Shown here: positions 10,889 through 23,200 of the stretch, piece after piece
Position numbering within the stretch: position 1 is the first letter of the stretch
Layout of the letters: every line of letters starts with the position of its first letter
DNA from: Hofstenia miamia
Lineage: Eukaryota; Xenacoelomorpha; Acoela
Assembly: GCA_004352715.1 (NCBI GenBank)
Contig: SCFE01000078.1
Location: 746,396-810,395, forward strand
Reading direction: 5' to 3'
Length of the DNA stretch: 64,000 nt
Notes under the pieces: generated by a model
Database searches by the model: none
Told to the model about the DNA's origin: nothing
What the model saw: the letters and a program-made list of their open reading frames with translations, nothing else
Made by a program: the position numbers and the translations under genes

Positions 10889-11609
10889 TTACATTACTCC
10901 ATGGGTTCCTGAGGGGATATTTGTCTCCTCAAGTAGTTGCCTGAGGTCTGCTCCTGAGGGGATATTTGTCTCTCCAGTAGTTGTGGGAATCATGCTCCCA
11001 AGGGGATATTTGTCTCCCTGAGTAGTGGCACTGTCTGCTTTCAGAATCCTCTGCATGTGTCCTCCCTCACTTCCTGGATGTGCTCTCATCTGCTTGGTGG
11101 GGGGAGGGGGGCTACATCTTGCCTCCTCTCTTCATCTTGTGGGTTAGGTCTTTGCCACACTTGTCTTCTCATGGGCAGTTGGTTTACCCTTCTTTTCATC
11201 TATTCAACTTGGTTACTAAACATAGAGGTTAAATTAAGTTCCCAATCTTGGGTATTTAAATGATCTAAATACTCTCAGTCTATAACTCTACATCTAGGTA
11301 AAACACAAGTAGCAGTAATGTTGCTACTATTACCAAGGTTACTATTGTACTCAAACTCAGTGAGGTCATCTTCCTCACATTCAGTGAGGTTATTATAAGT
11401 TTCAAATTCATTTACTCTGTCATTGATGAGTGGAAATTCAATATTAGGGTCAATGATGACATTATCAATATCCTTAACAATTCTCTTGAGTCATTGAAAG
11501 TGGGCAACTCTCCCATTATGTACTTGGGATTGGCAGAAATGCTATTCAGTCCATTCTTCATGAGCTTCTTCAACACCTCTGCCTTCACCATTACAATGCT
11601 ACAGTACAT
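10889..11609 (-). pseudogene. possible decayed internal coding region of the long-LTR element
   Basis: On the reverse strand several short open stretches (11609-11412 and 11089-10889 among them) run in the same direction as the gag remnant at 12666-11954. They are separated from it only by a mariner relic. The 11089-10889 stretch encodes near-repeats of 15 residues sharing ETNIPSG. An Asp/Glu-rich stretch precedes it. No protease, RT or zinc-knuckle motif is visible, so membership rests on position and strand. Confidence 0.3.
10911..11045. repeat. about 45-bp tandem repeat, three units
   Basis: A core ggggatatttgtct recurs from units starting near 10911, 10956 and 11000, spaced 45 and 44 bases apart. 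Units are imperfect. On the reverse strand the first two units translate in one frame as 15-residue repeats, so this may be a coding minisatellite in a retroelement protein. Confidence 0.75.
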
Positions 11610-11612
11610 TCA

Positions 11613-11953
11613 GCAGCCATCACCACAGACTTCATTTTTGACAATGGAGTTCAACTGTTGGCACATCCGCCTTTTTCACCAGATCTTTCACTGGCTGACT
11701 TCTTTTTGTTTGGGTGTTTCAAAGAAAAATTGTGAGGCTGTGAGTCCAGATGACGCTGTTCTTGCATACAAGGAGGAGCTGGGAAAAATATCAGCAAGTA
11801 TGTGGTGTTCAGCCTTCAATAACTTGTTTGAGTGGTTTTGAATGTGCATTAATGTAAATGGTAATTATGTTGATTAAAAATATATGACTTTTTGCATTTC
11901 AATTGTTTTTGTTTGTATGATGGGGTAATACAGAGAACTTTCAGGACTACCTG
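11613..11953 (+). mobile_element. mariner transposase C-terminal relic with right terminal repeat
   Basis: The frame at 11613 encodes DNGVQLLAHPPFSPDLSLAD followed by FFLFG, matching the mariner region around the third catalytic Asp. It hits a stop (tga) after KEKL. The match resumes in another frame from about 11745 as SPDDAVLAYKEELGKISAS, then MWCSAF and FEWF, to a stop at 11841. A mariner-like terminal repeat follows (reverse strand CAGGTAGTCCTGAAAGTTC), ending at 11953 beside a TA. The N-terminal two thirds are missing and the frame is broken, so the copy is dead. It lies opposite in strand to the surrounding gag remnant and interrupts it. Confidence 0.8.
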
Positions 11954-12666
11954 TATAGAACTGGGGTGGCCCACCATGGCCAAAGTAGAAATGTGGGTAA
12001 TAGCAGATTGTGTAAAGGTGGGACCTCCAGTCATAAATGAAGTGGCTGGAGTAACAAATTGTGGTGTCAATGGAGTAGCTGTAGATACAACAGGGGCACT
12101 AGGAAGGTGTGCTGTAATCATTTCTGAGACTTGATTGGAAAGGCACTCAGAGAAAGCATCCAAAGCTTCTTTTAGGACATCACAAGTTACACATTCAGAA
12201 TGTTTAGATTAGGGTGAAGAACAACGAGTGTTTGTGGCAGTGGAAATGCAGATGGTGGCATTCCCAGATTACTGAGTTTAATTTCCAATGTGGTAATTGA
12301 ATTGATTAGGTGCTTCTCTCTCTACAAGGCTTCAGTGGCTTGCTGTTGTAACTTGATTTGCAATGAGTTGATGTCTTGTTTGCAGGCAATACATTGATCA
12401 GTTTGCTGCATGAGAGATGCTCTAAGTTGTTTGACCTCAGTTGGTTGAAGCTCTGGGGATGGTGGTGACATTGGGTAGAGGTGAAAGGGATCCAAAGACA
12501 AAGGACAAAAAGTCACAGGCAGTGAATGATTAACATGGGTTGGAGAAGATAAATCAACTAATAAATTAATTCCATTGGTGTTAGGGGCAATGTTTGGGTT
12601 GCCATCACTCACACAGGAGAAACTCTGAATGGGAGTCCCATTATGAGAAAAAATGGTAAAATCCAT
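11954..12666 (-). pseudogene. broken gag-like gene of the long-LTR retrotransposon
   Basis: On the reverse strand a Met at 12666 opens 114 codons to 12322. The reading continues past a stop and a frame change into a second open stretch that holds DVLKEALDAFSECLSNQ and a Ser/Thr/Pro-rich tail up to the mariner insertion at 11953. The start lies about 520 bases downstream of the primer binding site at 13185-13202, where gag is expected. The N-terminal part is Pro/Ser-rich and then helical (LRASLMQQTDQCIACKQDIN). I recognise no capsid motif or zinc knuckle, so gag is inferred from position. Confidence 0.5.
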
Positions 12667-13184
12667 TTTGGAACAAGAAAAACTATAAGAAAAAATTCAG
12701 AAAAACAATTCCAACAATTTGAGAGAAAACTCCAACCAAGTTCAGAGAAACAAAAACTAGTTCCAGTACACAGCACAGTGTAGGTTATGGTAATAAATCC
12801 AAATTCTAGAAGAATGAGACAACAACAAAGTAACAACCAAAATGAGTAAAAATAACATCAGCTTGTGACAGCTTCAGAGCACAGAATTGCAGTGTAAAAG
12901 TAACATAAAAGGTAAAGTTATGCATCTGTTGGTAGTGATTTTGATTTACAGCCAGGGGAAACAACTATCCCAGCTGGCTCACACCAAAGAGAAAGAACAA
13001 AACCAAATATGATAAGAAAACAAGTAAGAGTTCTGTACCATGTCACAATCACCAGGTGAAGGTGGATGACCATTTCAGTATACATGCAAGCTTCATGACC
13101 AGAGTAAATCTCCAGGCATCAATTCACCTGCACACTTCAAAAGAATGGAGTAGAGAGTTTGACTGACACTCCAATTTGCTAAGA
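12667..13184 (-). other. 5' leader of the long-LTR element
   Basis: The stretch lies between the primer binding site and the first Met of the gag-like frame on the reverse strand. There is no coding signal in it. This is the place of the untranslated leader in an LTR retrotransposon. Confidence 0.4.
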
Positions 13185-13202
13185 ATCATGTCAGGGTCAC
13201 CA
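13185..13202 (-). promoter_or_regulatory. primer binding site, tRNA-Trp type
   Basis: Read on the reverse strand the 18 bases directly after the LTR edge are TGGTGACCCTGACATGAT. The complement of the 3' end of animal tRNA-Trp, as I recall it from retroviral and CsRn1-clade Ty3/Gypsy primer sites, is TGGTGACCCCGACGTGAT. That gives 16 of 18 matches with no spacer. This fixes both the orientation and the 3' edge of the LTR. Confidence 0.75.
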
Positions 13203-14345
13203 TGTAGAATTATGGGTGAGCTCTGGCTACTCCAGAAACTCAAAGGTTAAATCAAAGGTTGAAGAGGCTACCATTGTAGAGAGGGACCCACATTCTAGCA
13301 AAAGAAAAGCATTGTTGGTTCACTGTTTCACATAAAGAAATAACAGACTCTCCATAGAGAACAGACTTCCAGCAGTGACCAATTCACACCACATCATGTC
13401 AGAGCCATATCCATGAGGCCATCTTTACTTGTCAAGGTACTAGTCATGTGTCTCAAGTATTAATTTATTGCTCAAATAAACAATTTATCTCAGAGTTCTA
13501 TTATCTCAGCTCATGTAAATAAATAATAAAACAAAAGGCATGTAATTACCATGCATTCACGTTCACCAGCAGCATATTATATTTGCAGTGTGTTATTATT
13601 AAGTGCATGTACAAAACTAAATGATCAAATTAAAAGCTCTTATTCCCTACACTTACACATAGCTGTAACCTAAAGTGACCATGATTTGGGCTGTCACTGT
13701 TAAGGAGCTATTTGTCACCCCAGACCCAGTGCAGTTCCTGCCAAATTGTTGCCAGTTCTTAAGCAGAAATTATCAAACTAAAATCCATGACAAACATGGT
13801 ATCCTCAAATTGATCCAAGCTTGCCAAGGTGCTAATAGTGTGTCTCTAGTTGTTAATTTTGAGTTTAATTAAAACAGAACTCAATTGTTTTTATTTCCTC
13901 AGCCTATGTAAATATCTAATAAATATCACATGTAATTACCATGCATTCACATTCACCAGCAGTATATTATCATCACAGTGTAAATTATTAAGCACAATGT
14001 ATGAATAGAAATGATCAAATAAAATTGTTACCTAATGTGGTACCACAATTTGGGCTGCCAACTATTAGAGAGTGTGTTGTTGCCCTAGACAAATTTTCAC
14101 AGGATCTTAAGCAATAATTTTTCACAAAAATCCATTGAAGAATCTAAAAGGGTTAGCTTAATAAATAAATCAAAAAAGATCAAACACAATTGACGTGAGA
14201 CAAATTATATTGTGCCATTCACTACAGGTTTCTCAAGTATTTATAACAATCAAGTAATTATTACCAGTTCAAGTTTTACAAATTTTACATTTGAGTTTGC
14301 TCACAAAATTAAAGAGCAATAACATGTTCAACTATAATGAGGGGA
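13203..14345 (-). mobile_element. long LTR, copy B, with internal duplication
   Basis: The left edge TGTAGAATTATGG (the 3' end of the LTR on its own strand) adjoins a primer binding site, so this is the 5' LTR of a reverse-strand element. Homology with the solo LTR at 15790-16698 and copy A continues to a gaggggac block near 14345, after which it is lost. The copy is longer than the others because a unit of about 385 bp is present twice (13436-13820 and about 13822-14130, both starting cttg-caaggt and including accatgcattcac and gggctg blocks). The two units have diverged, so the duplication is old. Confidence 0.65.
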
Positions 14346-14498
14346 CAGATAATTCTAATTTCATTGATTTGGTCACAAAGATTTGCTATAGTGATCTCAA
14401 GGTTCTTTATGTTGGTTTGAAGGTTCCTTATGTTGGGAAAAATACCAACTGTGATGAAATGCATCCAACTTGGCATTGGTAGTTAAAACAGGTTAAAT

Positions 14499-14949
14499 GG
14501 GGGACTTTCACCCAAAATTATAAACTGTTAGAATGTTACTATATTGCTGAATAATCAATAAAAAAGTTCCTATAGCAGGCGACCAGGGTTTAAAAATTAA
14601 ATATTTTTAAAATATTCAGCATTTAACTTAACACTTTGTTATGTCAGAGGACCTAATTGAAAATTTCCCATGTGTATTTACACAATATGGTATGGATAAA
14701 ACCTACTAAATTTGGATGACCTTAAAAATTCACTAAATGTGAACATATGATAAAAAAAACTTTTTTAAAAAACCTTGTACGTTGACCACAATTTTGTGAG
14801 AAAGTTCATTTAGGTCCTGTGTTTAATACAGAATATCTCAAAGATAAATAATATTGAAACCCTAGTTGCCTACTATATGAAATTTTTTATTGATTATTCA
14901 TCAATATAATAGCATTCTAGCAGTTTTTAATTTTGGGTGAAAGTCCCCC
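14499..14949. mobile_element. 451-bp foldback element with long inverted repeats
   Basis: The left arm begins gggggactttcacccaaaat and the right arm ends attttgggtgaaagtccccc, its exact complement. Further along, ataatcaataaaaaagttcc (left) pairs with the complement of the block near 14885, and aggacctaa recurs in both arms. Each arm is about 190-200 bp, with the centre near 14724, so the whole element can fold into one imperfect hairpin. There is no open reading frame. The target duplication is unclear. Confidence 0.8.
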
Positions 14950-15789
14950 ATTGTTACATGTATTTTTCATGTGAGAGAATTGGTACTTGTTCCCTCTTCC
15001 CTTGCATGTAGCTGTTCATTTAATTAAAAATAAAATATTTTATGCTTTTGCACAGTAGCATTGTGCGAATTAAATATAAACATAATTATCCCAAATTGGA
15101 TGTCTAATTGTGAATAACAAATTACAAACACAAGTTTTTATCTAAACATAACTAGTATGTTTAAATATGGTAGTATTTATTTTTATTGCTCTTAAATAAA
15201 TTACTATGCATGTTTACATTATAAATTAAATATAGTGTTGAAGTTGTTGAAAAATTATTGTTTACTTTCTTCAAACTTTATGTTTGAAGATACCTAAAAG
15301 AAGTTGTTTAATCTTTTACTAAATTAACTAAGTAACTGTCAAATGAAACAATATTAAGTAAACTTTCTATAGCTCCAGAGAGTTATCAAGAGAACATATA
15401 AAAATCATATTTCATTTCTGTTTTGCAATTAATTAAGTAAACCTATAGCCAAACTAATGTTTCCAAATGTGATATTATTCTAGGGAAGCCACTTTACATG
15501 TATTCTAATTAAGACACAAATAATAATCCAGATATGTAAATTGGTTATTGCTGCAATTAAGAATATATCAGTACCAAGACAACACAATATTACAACCACT
15601 AGAGTAGAGGACATAACATGGTTAAAACCAAAAGTAATGAACAGTCATTGTCAAATAGAAAACAAAACCACAGCAAGTCTAACAAAAGCCTGTCACCAAG
15701 TAGAAAATTTGAAAATAAATAATAAATAAATATCATGCCTCATGTCCTTGCATGAATACATTGTAATTACATGCTTGATTCAATTATAT
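14950..15789. other. AT-rich sequence, no feature recognised
   Basis: I see only short open frames and no repeat structure between the foldback element and the solo LTR. Confidence 0.5.
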
Positions 15790-16698
15790 TGTAGAATTGG
15801 TGGCTGGTAAGACTTAGCTAGAAACTCGATTGACTCTGCAGAAGGTTTAATTAGTGTTCAGTACAGCCACGATTCCAAGAAACAGTTTAGATTAGAGTTT
15901 ACAACGTTTACAGATGTAACATTGGTAATTCATCCAAGTAACAGAACTACTTTTAGGTAAGAACCAAGATGACCAATTCCTATGGCTTCCAGCCGAAGCG
16001 GAGCTTCCAGAAGTAAAGTGCTTAACCTATTGACTGGTGCTACCCTATCTGTCTCACTTGTTTAATTTCTATCTCAATTCGAAAAAAACAACCTACTTCT
16101 CATTTTCATTGTTATCTCTCAGCTAACTATTAAATAATCTGTAATTGCCAGATATTCGTGCTAGCCAACGGCATGGTATCATCACAGTGTTAGATCTTAT
16201 AAGTGCATGTACGTGTTGAACTACTAACNNNNNNCCGTATACATAACTTAAAGAACCACAATTCGGACTGGAAAGATCGAAAGATCCCCAGGAGCAACTT
16301 GTCGCCCTGTGCTAATGAAAGCACTCCCGAATTGTTGCCGATCTTAAGCAATAAATATCATTTAAAGTAATAAATAAATAAAAGATACAACGGTAAGGGC
16401 GGTAGTTAAGAGTAGACAAAGTCTATTGAACATTCGCTACAGTTGTCTCAGCTTATATACAAATGTTTAACGATCACCTGCCTTTGTTTACAATAATCAA
16501 ATGTCCACGTAATTTAACAGGATCAAATTCTTTCCCCTCGCAAAATTAAATTTGAGCAACAATAAGCACCATCGAGGGGACGTCAAATTAGCAATAGCAA
16601 CCTGAGATCAAAAATAAACACTGATGTCAGAGTGACGTAGAAATACAAAATAAATGTTTAGAGAATAAAATCACCAAAAGTCCCTGAGCGACTCTACA
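15790..16698 (-). mobile_element. long solo LTR, copy C (909 bp)
   Basis: It begins TGTAGAATTGG and ends GACTCTACA, giving perfect 6-base terminal inverted repeats TGTAGA/TCTACA. The 4 bases on each side are atat, a 4-bp target duplication. There is no internal element sequence, so this is a complete solo LTR. A reverse-strand TATATAAG lies at 16459-16452. Six N interrupt it at 16229-16234. Orientation (reverse) comes from comparison with copies A and B. Its base composition is less AT-rich than its relatives. Confidence 0.8.
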
Positions 16699-19600
16699 AT
16701 ATGAATTGAAGTCTAACAAACACCATGTGAGATTTTATTAAGCTAGATATTAAAAAACTGAGACAAATACAGAGCACCATTTTAGCATCTTGGTAACAGT
16801 AAATTATTTCAGTGATTGATCTTCATCATTGATATTGTTGGAAATTACCAATTGGTAGTTATGTTTGGAGAGCTGAATATAGGGCTCATTAATTACTTGT
16901 GAATCTAAAGTAATTTAATGAATTTAGTGTATTTAATGATGCCCCTAAACCCACCTACAATATGCTTGGAAAGAAGTAGAGATAGCAACTATTAAGAATG
17001 CTAGTAACAATGTTGTTTTATGTTGTTACATAATTGTTTTAGCATTACCTTTATATTCAAAATAACATTTTATACTTCTAAACAGTTCTAGCATTGCTGC
17101 TTAAACAAACACAAGCCCAATAAAGGATAGACCATTATTTTTCAGATCATGTCAAGCATATTCAATACAAACATGTGTTCAACATTTAAATGACTGTCTT
17201 GAATATAAATGATAACAATGAACATAAAAATCTGCTAAATTTAACAAAAATTTAAAAATAGAAAAATTAAGCACAATTTTGGAATAGTACTTTCTTAAAT
17301 TGTAACTCTTCTATTTAACAGTCAATTTTCAGGGTGTCCAAATATTCATGAATAAATTATTTTGAAAATTCACTTATCTTGTATATTATAATTTTCACAA
17401 ATTTAAAATTTCAAAAAAGGTTTTGCAAATCATTTTTTATATTAAAAGGATCTAGTAATAAGAATAACAAAGTGAGTTTTGTTTCTGAGCATCTGCTAAC
17501 TGATTATCTATTACTAAAGTTGTTATTATGATGCTCGTGGTTACTGCAGCAACCAAAAGTATGAAACAACTACAAAAAACAAAAAACAACCAAAATTGCT
17601 ATCTGGGATATTATCAAAAGTGTTAAAACACTAACCATACATAATTTTTTATCAAATTAGTTTCTACTAGTGAGTACTACTATCAAATGTTGCTGGCAGA
17701 AGGCTGAAAGAGCACTACACTTTAACTAAAACATAATATGGATTGAATATCAGGATTGATTAAATTGGGAGGATATCCATCTCATGAAGAATTTTAAACC
17801 AATGATGTTTCTGATGATTATAAAAGTTATGAATGTAACACATTATTGGAATTAATAACTGAGCTAATATGTGTAATGATTGCTATCAGAGAGGTGCTTT
17901 TAATCCCATCAAATACCAAGCAATTTCTTTTCAGAAAAATTAGAGCATCCTGTCTCATAAATCTACTATATCCATAATTAAATGTTTTTTATAAACATCA
18001 ATGATTGTTTTTATAAGTTTTTCTGGGAGATTTTGTCTTACCTAACTGAGTTTGAGTTTTTAAATTCTGCATACTCCAATGTAACTTGAAGCAAATGTAA
18101 AATTGATACAATGCAGAGCTTTGAGGTACTTTATTGATTTTTGAGTTTGAAGAAAAGTCTGTTCTATTGATTTTTCTCAAATTCACTTTTTAACATTTTA
18201 ATTGGCAGTAGTGCTGAATATAGATAACAATTTAGTATTTCTTACAAAAATCTTGTTCAAACACTTGCTAGAATTTTATGACATTCTATATTTTCATTTT
18301 TGAGAATTTATTTTACTTGGATATATCTATTAAAAATTTATGACATTTATATATTGTTAAGAGGTTATGCATTCATAGTTTAAAAATTAAACAAACTGTG
18401 CAGATTACTAAGAAAAATTTTGTAGTATCTGCAAATGTTAGATTTGCAAACTGCACTCAACTATTACTAAGTTTGAGATTAGGGTTTTGTTTGAAACATT
18501 AACAAATCTTAATTTAGCAAACAGAAGCTTTCTCTGTTTTTACAAATATCCAAATTGAACTTTTTAATGATCTAAACTATTGTCAGAAAAGACTTACTAA
18601 GTTTCATTAAGGGGTCTTGTATCAAGATTGACATCATTCATCATCAAAAAGCTGTTTTCATACTCTAGCATCAAAAGCAATGTATATTGTTAATTTCAGA
18701 TTCACCTCTATAAAAAGTACATGTGCATACTAGTTTGCCATTGGAAACTTAATATTTTACATAATATGAATTTGCATAGCCTTCATTTCCTTAGGCACAC
18801 ATTTTGTGAGCTATTCTTTCTCTGTGTAGTAGATGCCATTCATGCATTTTCAAAAGTAACTAAACTGTGCATTAACAAAATTCTGAAATAAATTGATCAT
18901 AATGTTACTTTAAAATTTACAATAAAAGTGGTATATGAAAAGTTGATGAATAGAATTTTAAATGACGTCACAATTTCAAAGTTTATTGGAAATTAAGCAA
19001 AGCAACGTGAAATTCAGTTTTTCATTTAGATTAATACAATATTTTCAATCGTATTAGTCTTTTTGTATTAAGATATGCTTTATTTTTGCAATACTTATTC
19101 AGTATGCACTAAATATTGGCATGCAAATATACTCAGCTTATAATATTTTAAGTGCTATTTTGCTGTAAACCACTTTGCTTCAGATTTTGTTTCGAGATGA
19201 ACTGTTTATTGAAATTACATTATTTCAGTATCGAATTAAAAACTTTAAATTCTTGTTTTATAATGAAAAAAGAATTCTTGTTTCCGAAATTTCCATGCTT
19301 TCTTATAATTGGAAGTTTATCTTTTGTCTTAAATGTCTAGTATTCAGTTAATTCCTTTCAATATATATATTCTAATAACAATTTTTGTACTTCAGAATTC
19401 GTTATGGTTTCGCTTTATAGGTTAAACAAATTTTGTTTATCGCATTTTACCATTAATTTTTTTATGTATTCACTTTTAACAAAAACATTAAATGTAGATA
19501 CATTAAACAAGTTCAACCAATTGCAACAATTGTATTTTAATGTTGCATGAAACCTAGCCATAATACAATACATTTTTATTTTCAGCGGAAATAAGTATTG

Positions 19601-20098
19601 TGCGAAATTTGTACATAATGCTTAAATATATTGAAAGCGTGTACTGCGAATTTAAAATTTGATGTGCTACATATGTATTGTCATTATTTACTTTAGTCAA
19701 TCCAGTTGGAATGATGGCATACAACAATTACGCTTTAATACTAAATCTAACCCTGCACCCAATAACTAAAAAATTCCAAAAAATTAAACATGATTGAGTG
19801 AAATGCAATTTTTTACACTAGTTGGGTGAATGTTTAATAACTATGTTATGGCGTTATTCCAATTAGGTCTTCTAAAGTAAATTAACGCCATTTACCAATT
19901 CTTACACTAAATTGTTGTTTTTTACGCATACTCTTCCAATTATCTTGCATAGTAATGTCGTATTTACTTTATGTGAATGAATTTGACAGTCAAATGTTGC
20001 ATTTTTAATACCAGGTGTAAAATTTTGTTGTTTAAACTATTTAAGATGTATACCATCGATCCATTTGTTCTGATGCCAAAATTAATTTTAGTAATACC
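16699..20098. other. AT-rich upstream region of the TANC gene
   Basis: About 3.4 kb with no convincing exon, repeat or transposon. It should contain the 5' UTR and possibly the promoter of the gene that starts at 20099. A splice acceptor-like ttttag occurs 7 bases before the start codon, so the 5' UTR may itself be spliced from further upstream. Confidence 0.5.
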
Positions 20099-20246
20099 AT
20101 GAGTGTCGCTCCTAATGGCCAGACGATGTGTCCTTGTTGTCGATTTTTGTTTGATCCTGGAAAACATCGATGTCTTTTAGATGCTTGTGGACATTACAGA
20201 TGCTTTTTATGTATTTTTAAAAGCACTCCATGTATGCTTTGTATAG
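20099..20246 (+). CDS. rols/TANC: TANC exon 1: RING finger
   Basis: Forty-nine codons plus one base. The zinc ligands fit a C3HC4 RING: C11, C14, C30, H32, C35, C38, C45, C48, with CGHYRC at 30-35. A RING at this place is known in Drosophila Rols7 and suggests possible E3 ligase activity, which has not been shown here. The ATG is the first in frame and the next Met is residue 10. The donor gtattg at 20247 leads into a 40-bp intron. Confidence 0.85.
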
Positions 20247-23200
20247 GTATTGCGTTTCTGTTTATTATTTTTGAATTTATTCGTAGAAACATCAGATAAT
20301 AACAGTAATAGTCAACACCATATTGTATCAAAAGAAGACGTGAATCCTGCCAATAATTCAGAGCCTCTTTATAATTTATATGAACCAGGTAAATTTTTTT
20401 TGATAATATAGCACGTTATTGCTTAAAATGCATAACTATTATTTAAACTAATTGAAAGTTTCTAGATCCATTGCCTTTTGCTTTCCTTAATATAATAAAC
20501 TACATTTAGCATCATGCATTGAATAATCATTTTGCCCACTTTGTTTCATATGTAAAATTAGTGCTCTTGCATACCAGGCTTTTCAGCTAACCAGTAGTCC
20601 TCAATACGTCGGAGACGGGGTGTAAACTTGGTTATTTATGTTGGGTAGACCCAAATAGAAAATTGCATAACTGTGATGCTCAATGGTAGATGGAATAAGA
20701 CATGTGATGCAATCTGTATTTGACACTTTGAGTTGATCTACTTTTTTCTTTGATTTATTAATCGGGTTTTCCATGCTGCTGCGAGCGTTAGTCTCTGGTA
20801 CTGCCTGGAAATTCTGTTTTTTTGTTGCGTCCAATTTATTGTCTTGTTTTTGCATCCACTTGGCTTACTTCATGTGTCTCACTGTAAATTTCATACATAT
20901 TTGAAGGTAACTGCCTCAACCTTTGTCAGTGATTGGGATTGAAATGTCAATTCGGAAGTATATTTTCCTATCAATCTGATGTATTTATTTTGTCTGGAAA
21001 AGGTTCTCTATTAAGTCAATTTATTAAATTTGAACTAAAAACTATATCCTCTGTGTTTGAGCATGCAAACAAACATTTTGTTAGCCATTAGTGTTTTAAG
21101 TGCTGATTGACTTTTCACCAAATCGAAAAATTAGCCTATTCCATGTCTGTCATTTTATACCACTCCCAATGGATACATAATTCTTGAAGTAAGCTCATCA
21201 GGAGTACAAAGATTTAAAAATAATTTTCTACCACAAGCCATATAGAATTTGCCATCTTTTTTTAGAAGATTGTAAGCATACATATGAAGTACACCAACAC
21301 CTATGCACCATTCAGTATATTTTCGGCGCCGAAGCGGTATTTTCGTTTAAAAAGTATTTTTTCTGACTACTATATATAGCTATGACGTACTAAATATTTA
21401 GTAGCCTGCAAAACTCTCATCATTAGTTAGATGGAATGTGTATCTGAGATGCTCATTCCCTAGAGCCACTTCTAGATTTTGAAGTATTGACGGAATCATT
21501 AACTTTCGCACAAATTTACCAAAAAGTGACCCAATACGTAGTTCTATAAAAATCTTCCACCTTTTTGCCTGCTTCAATAACATTGCGTTTTCTCTAGAAA
21601 AATTTTGTCAAAGTCCATAAAGGAACTAGAACGATTTATGAAATATTAATTGTTCGGATATTTGGATGTGAAAATCTAGAAAGATTTACGAAATATTTAA
21701 TTGTTTGTTTTGACGAATTTCTTAACGATTGCGTCTTAGATATTTTTAATTATAGAAATTCTACATACCTCATTATATTTATGACATCAACTGAACAAAA
21801 AGAGCATTTTAAACATGCATTTAATCTACAAAATCAGAAACACTGTTCATATATTATATGGTTGGATCTGTTTGATGAACTAATTTTTATTCATGGGCGA
21901 ATTTCATTCAATTAGTTACGTTAATTTCAGTCTGGAACTTGCGGACACCATATTACTGCTTGGAAGTTGCTCTGAGTTCGGACTGGAATTACCTAGAAAT
22001 TGATAAGTTGAAATGCGCGGGCACTGTAATAATCATTTCCCAGTATCGGATGGTAATTGACGAAATCTGGCCAGACTGATTTTGGAAATATCTTTGTGAA
22101 GTCGTGCAATCTTGAGTCATTGAGCTTCATTTTAGGTGCTTTCCAACTGTTCTCATGTGATATCTTTAATTCCTAAAAAAATTGAGATTTATAACATCTT
22201 CTAACCATAGCTAGTTTCGAATAGTTCTTAAGCGAAGTTTATCAGTTAAAATATAGGGAATGACTGCGATTGCTGTTTATAATAAGTGTTAAACCATTAC
22301 GAAACTGAATAATTTTAGTTCCGAATGGAAATTTCCCAACACAAAATGTGCGATTAATTACACCCATAATTGAGGAAGATAGTCAATTATCAGAAGATGA
22401 CGATGAAAAGGAAGATGTTGAACCCCCCTCTGTTGACCAGGCTGCCAGTCATATTATGTGCCATTTACAGGTTAGACTTGCTATTATTTATGATTGAATC
22501 TTCTGGGATATTTTTGGAATAGGATAATTTTGTGTCCAAGCATTGTTAATTTTACCCATAATAATTATATAATGGTCATTTTTCGATACTTCTAATTATG
22601 TTTCTTTACTTTTATTGATTTCCTTAATGTTGGTTGCTTTTAAGATTTTTTATTGGTACAGGTTGCCCATCACTAATCCGGAATCTTCAGTAATACGGAA
22701 ACTTCAATAATCTGGCAGGCAATAGTGATTTCTAATATTTAAATTAATTTTAATTATAATGTAGTGCCACTGCTATGTGAATATTTACTTAGTTTCATTT
22801 ATTTATAAAAAAAATTTGTTCGACTAATTGATTTGTTTATTAGTTATATTTATATTCATCAAATTATAGTGTTTTATGGAATATTCTAATATTAAGATGA
22901 TACAGTTAGATAACGGGTTTTGGTGTATAACTTAATAACTAATCCAGCACCTTTCAGGTCTCAATGATGACGGATTAGTTATGCTCAACCTGTACTATTT
23001 AAATGTTTTCTTAAAGGCTGTAATATAATTATGTTGCTAAAGAATTAAAGTGTGTGCTAGTTATTTTTCATTATAGGCCATCAAGATTGATCATGAGTTT
23101 GTTTGCAATGCACTTAATGTAAATATTTATATATTTATTACTTCTCTTTTATAGCAAGTGATATCTGGGCGGCCGTTGCCACCACCTCCCAACCATTTAT

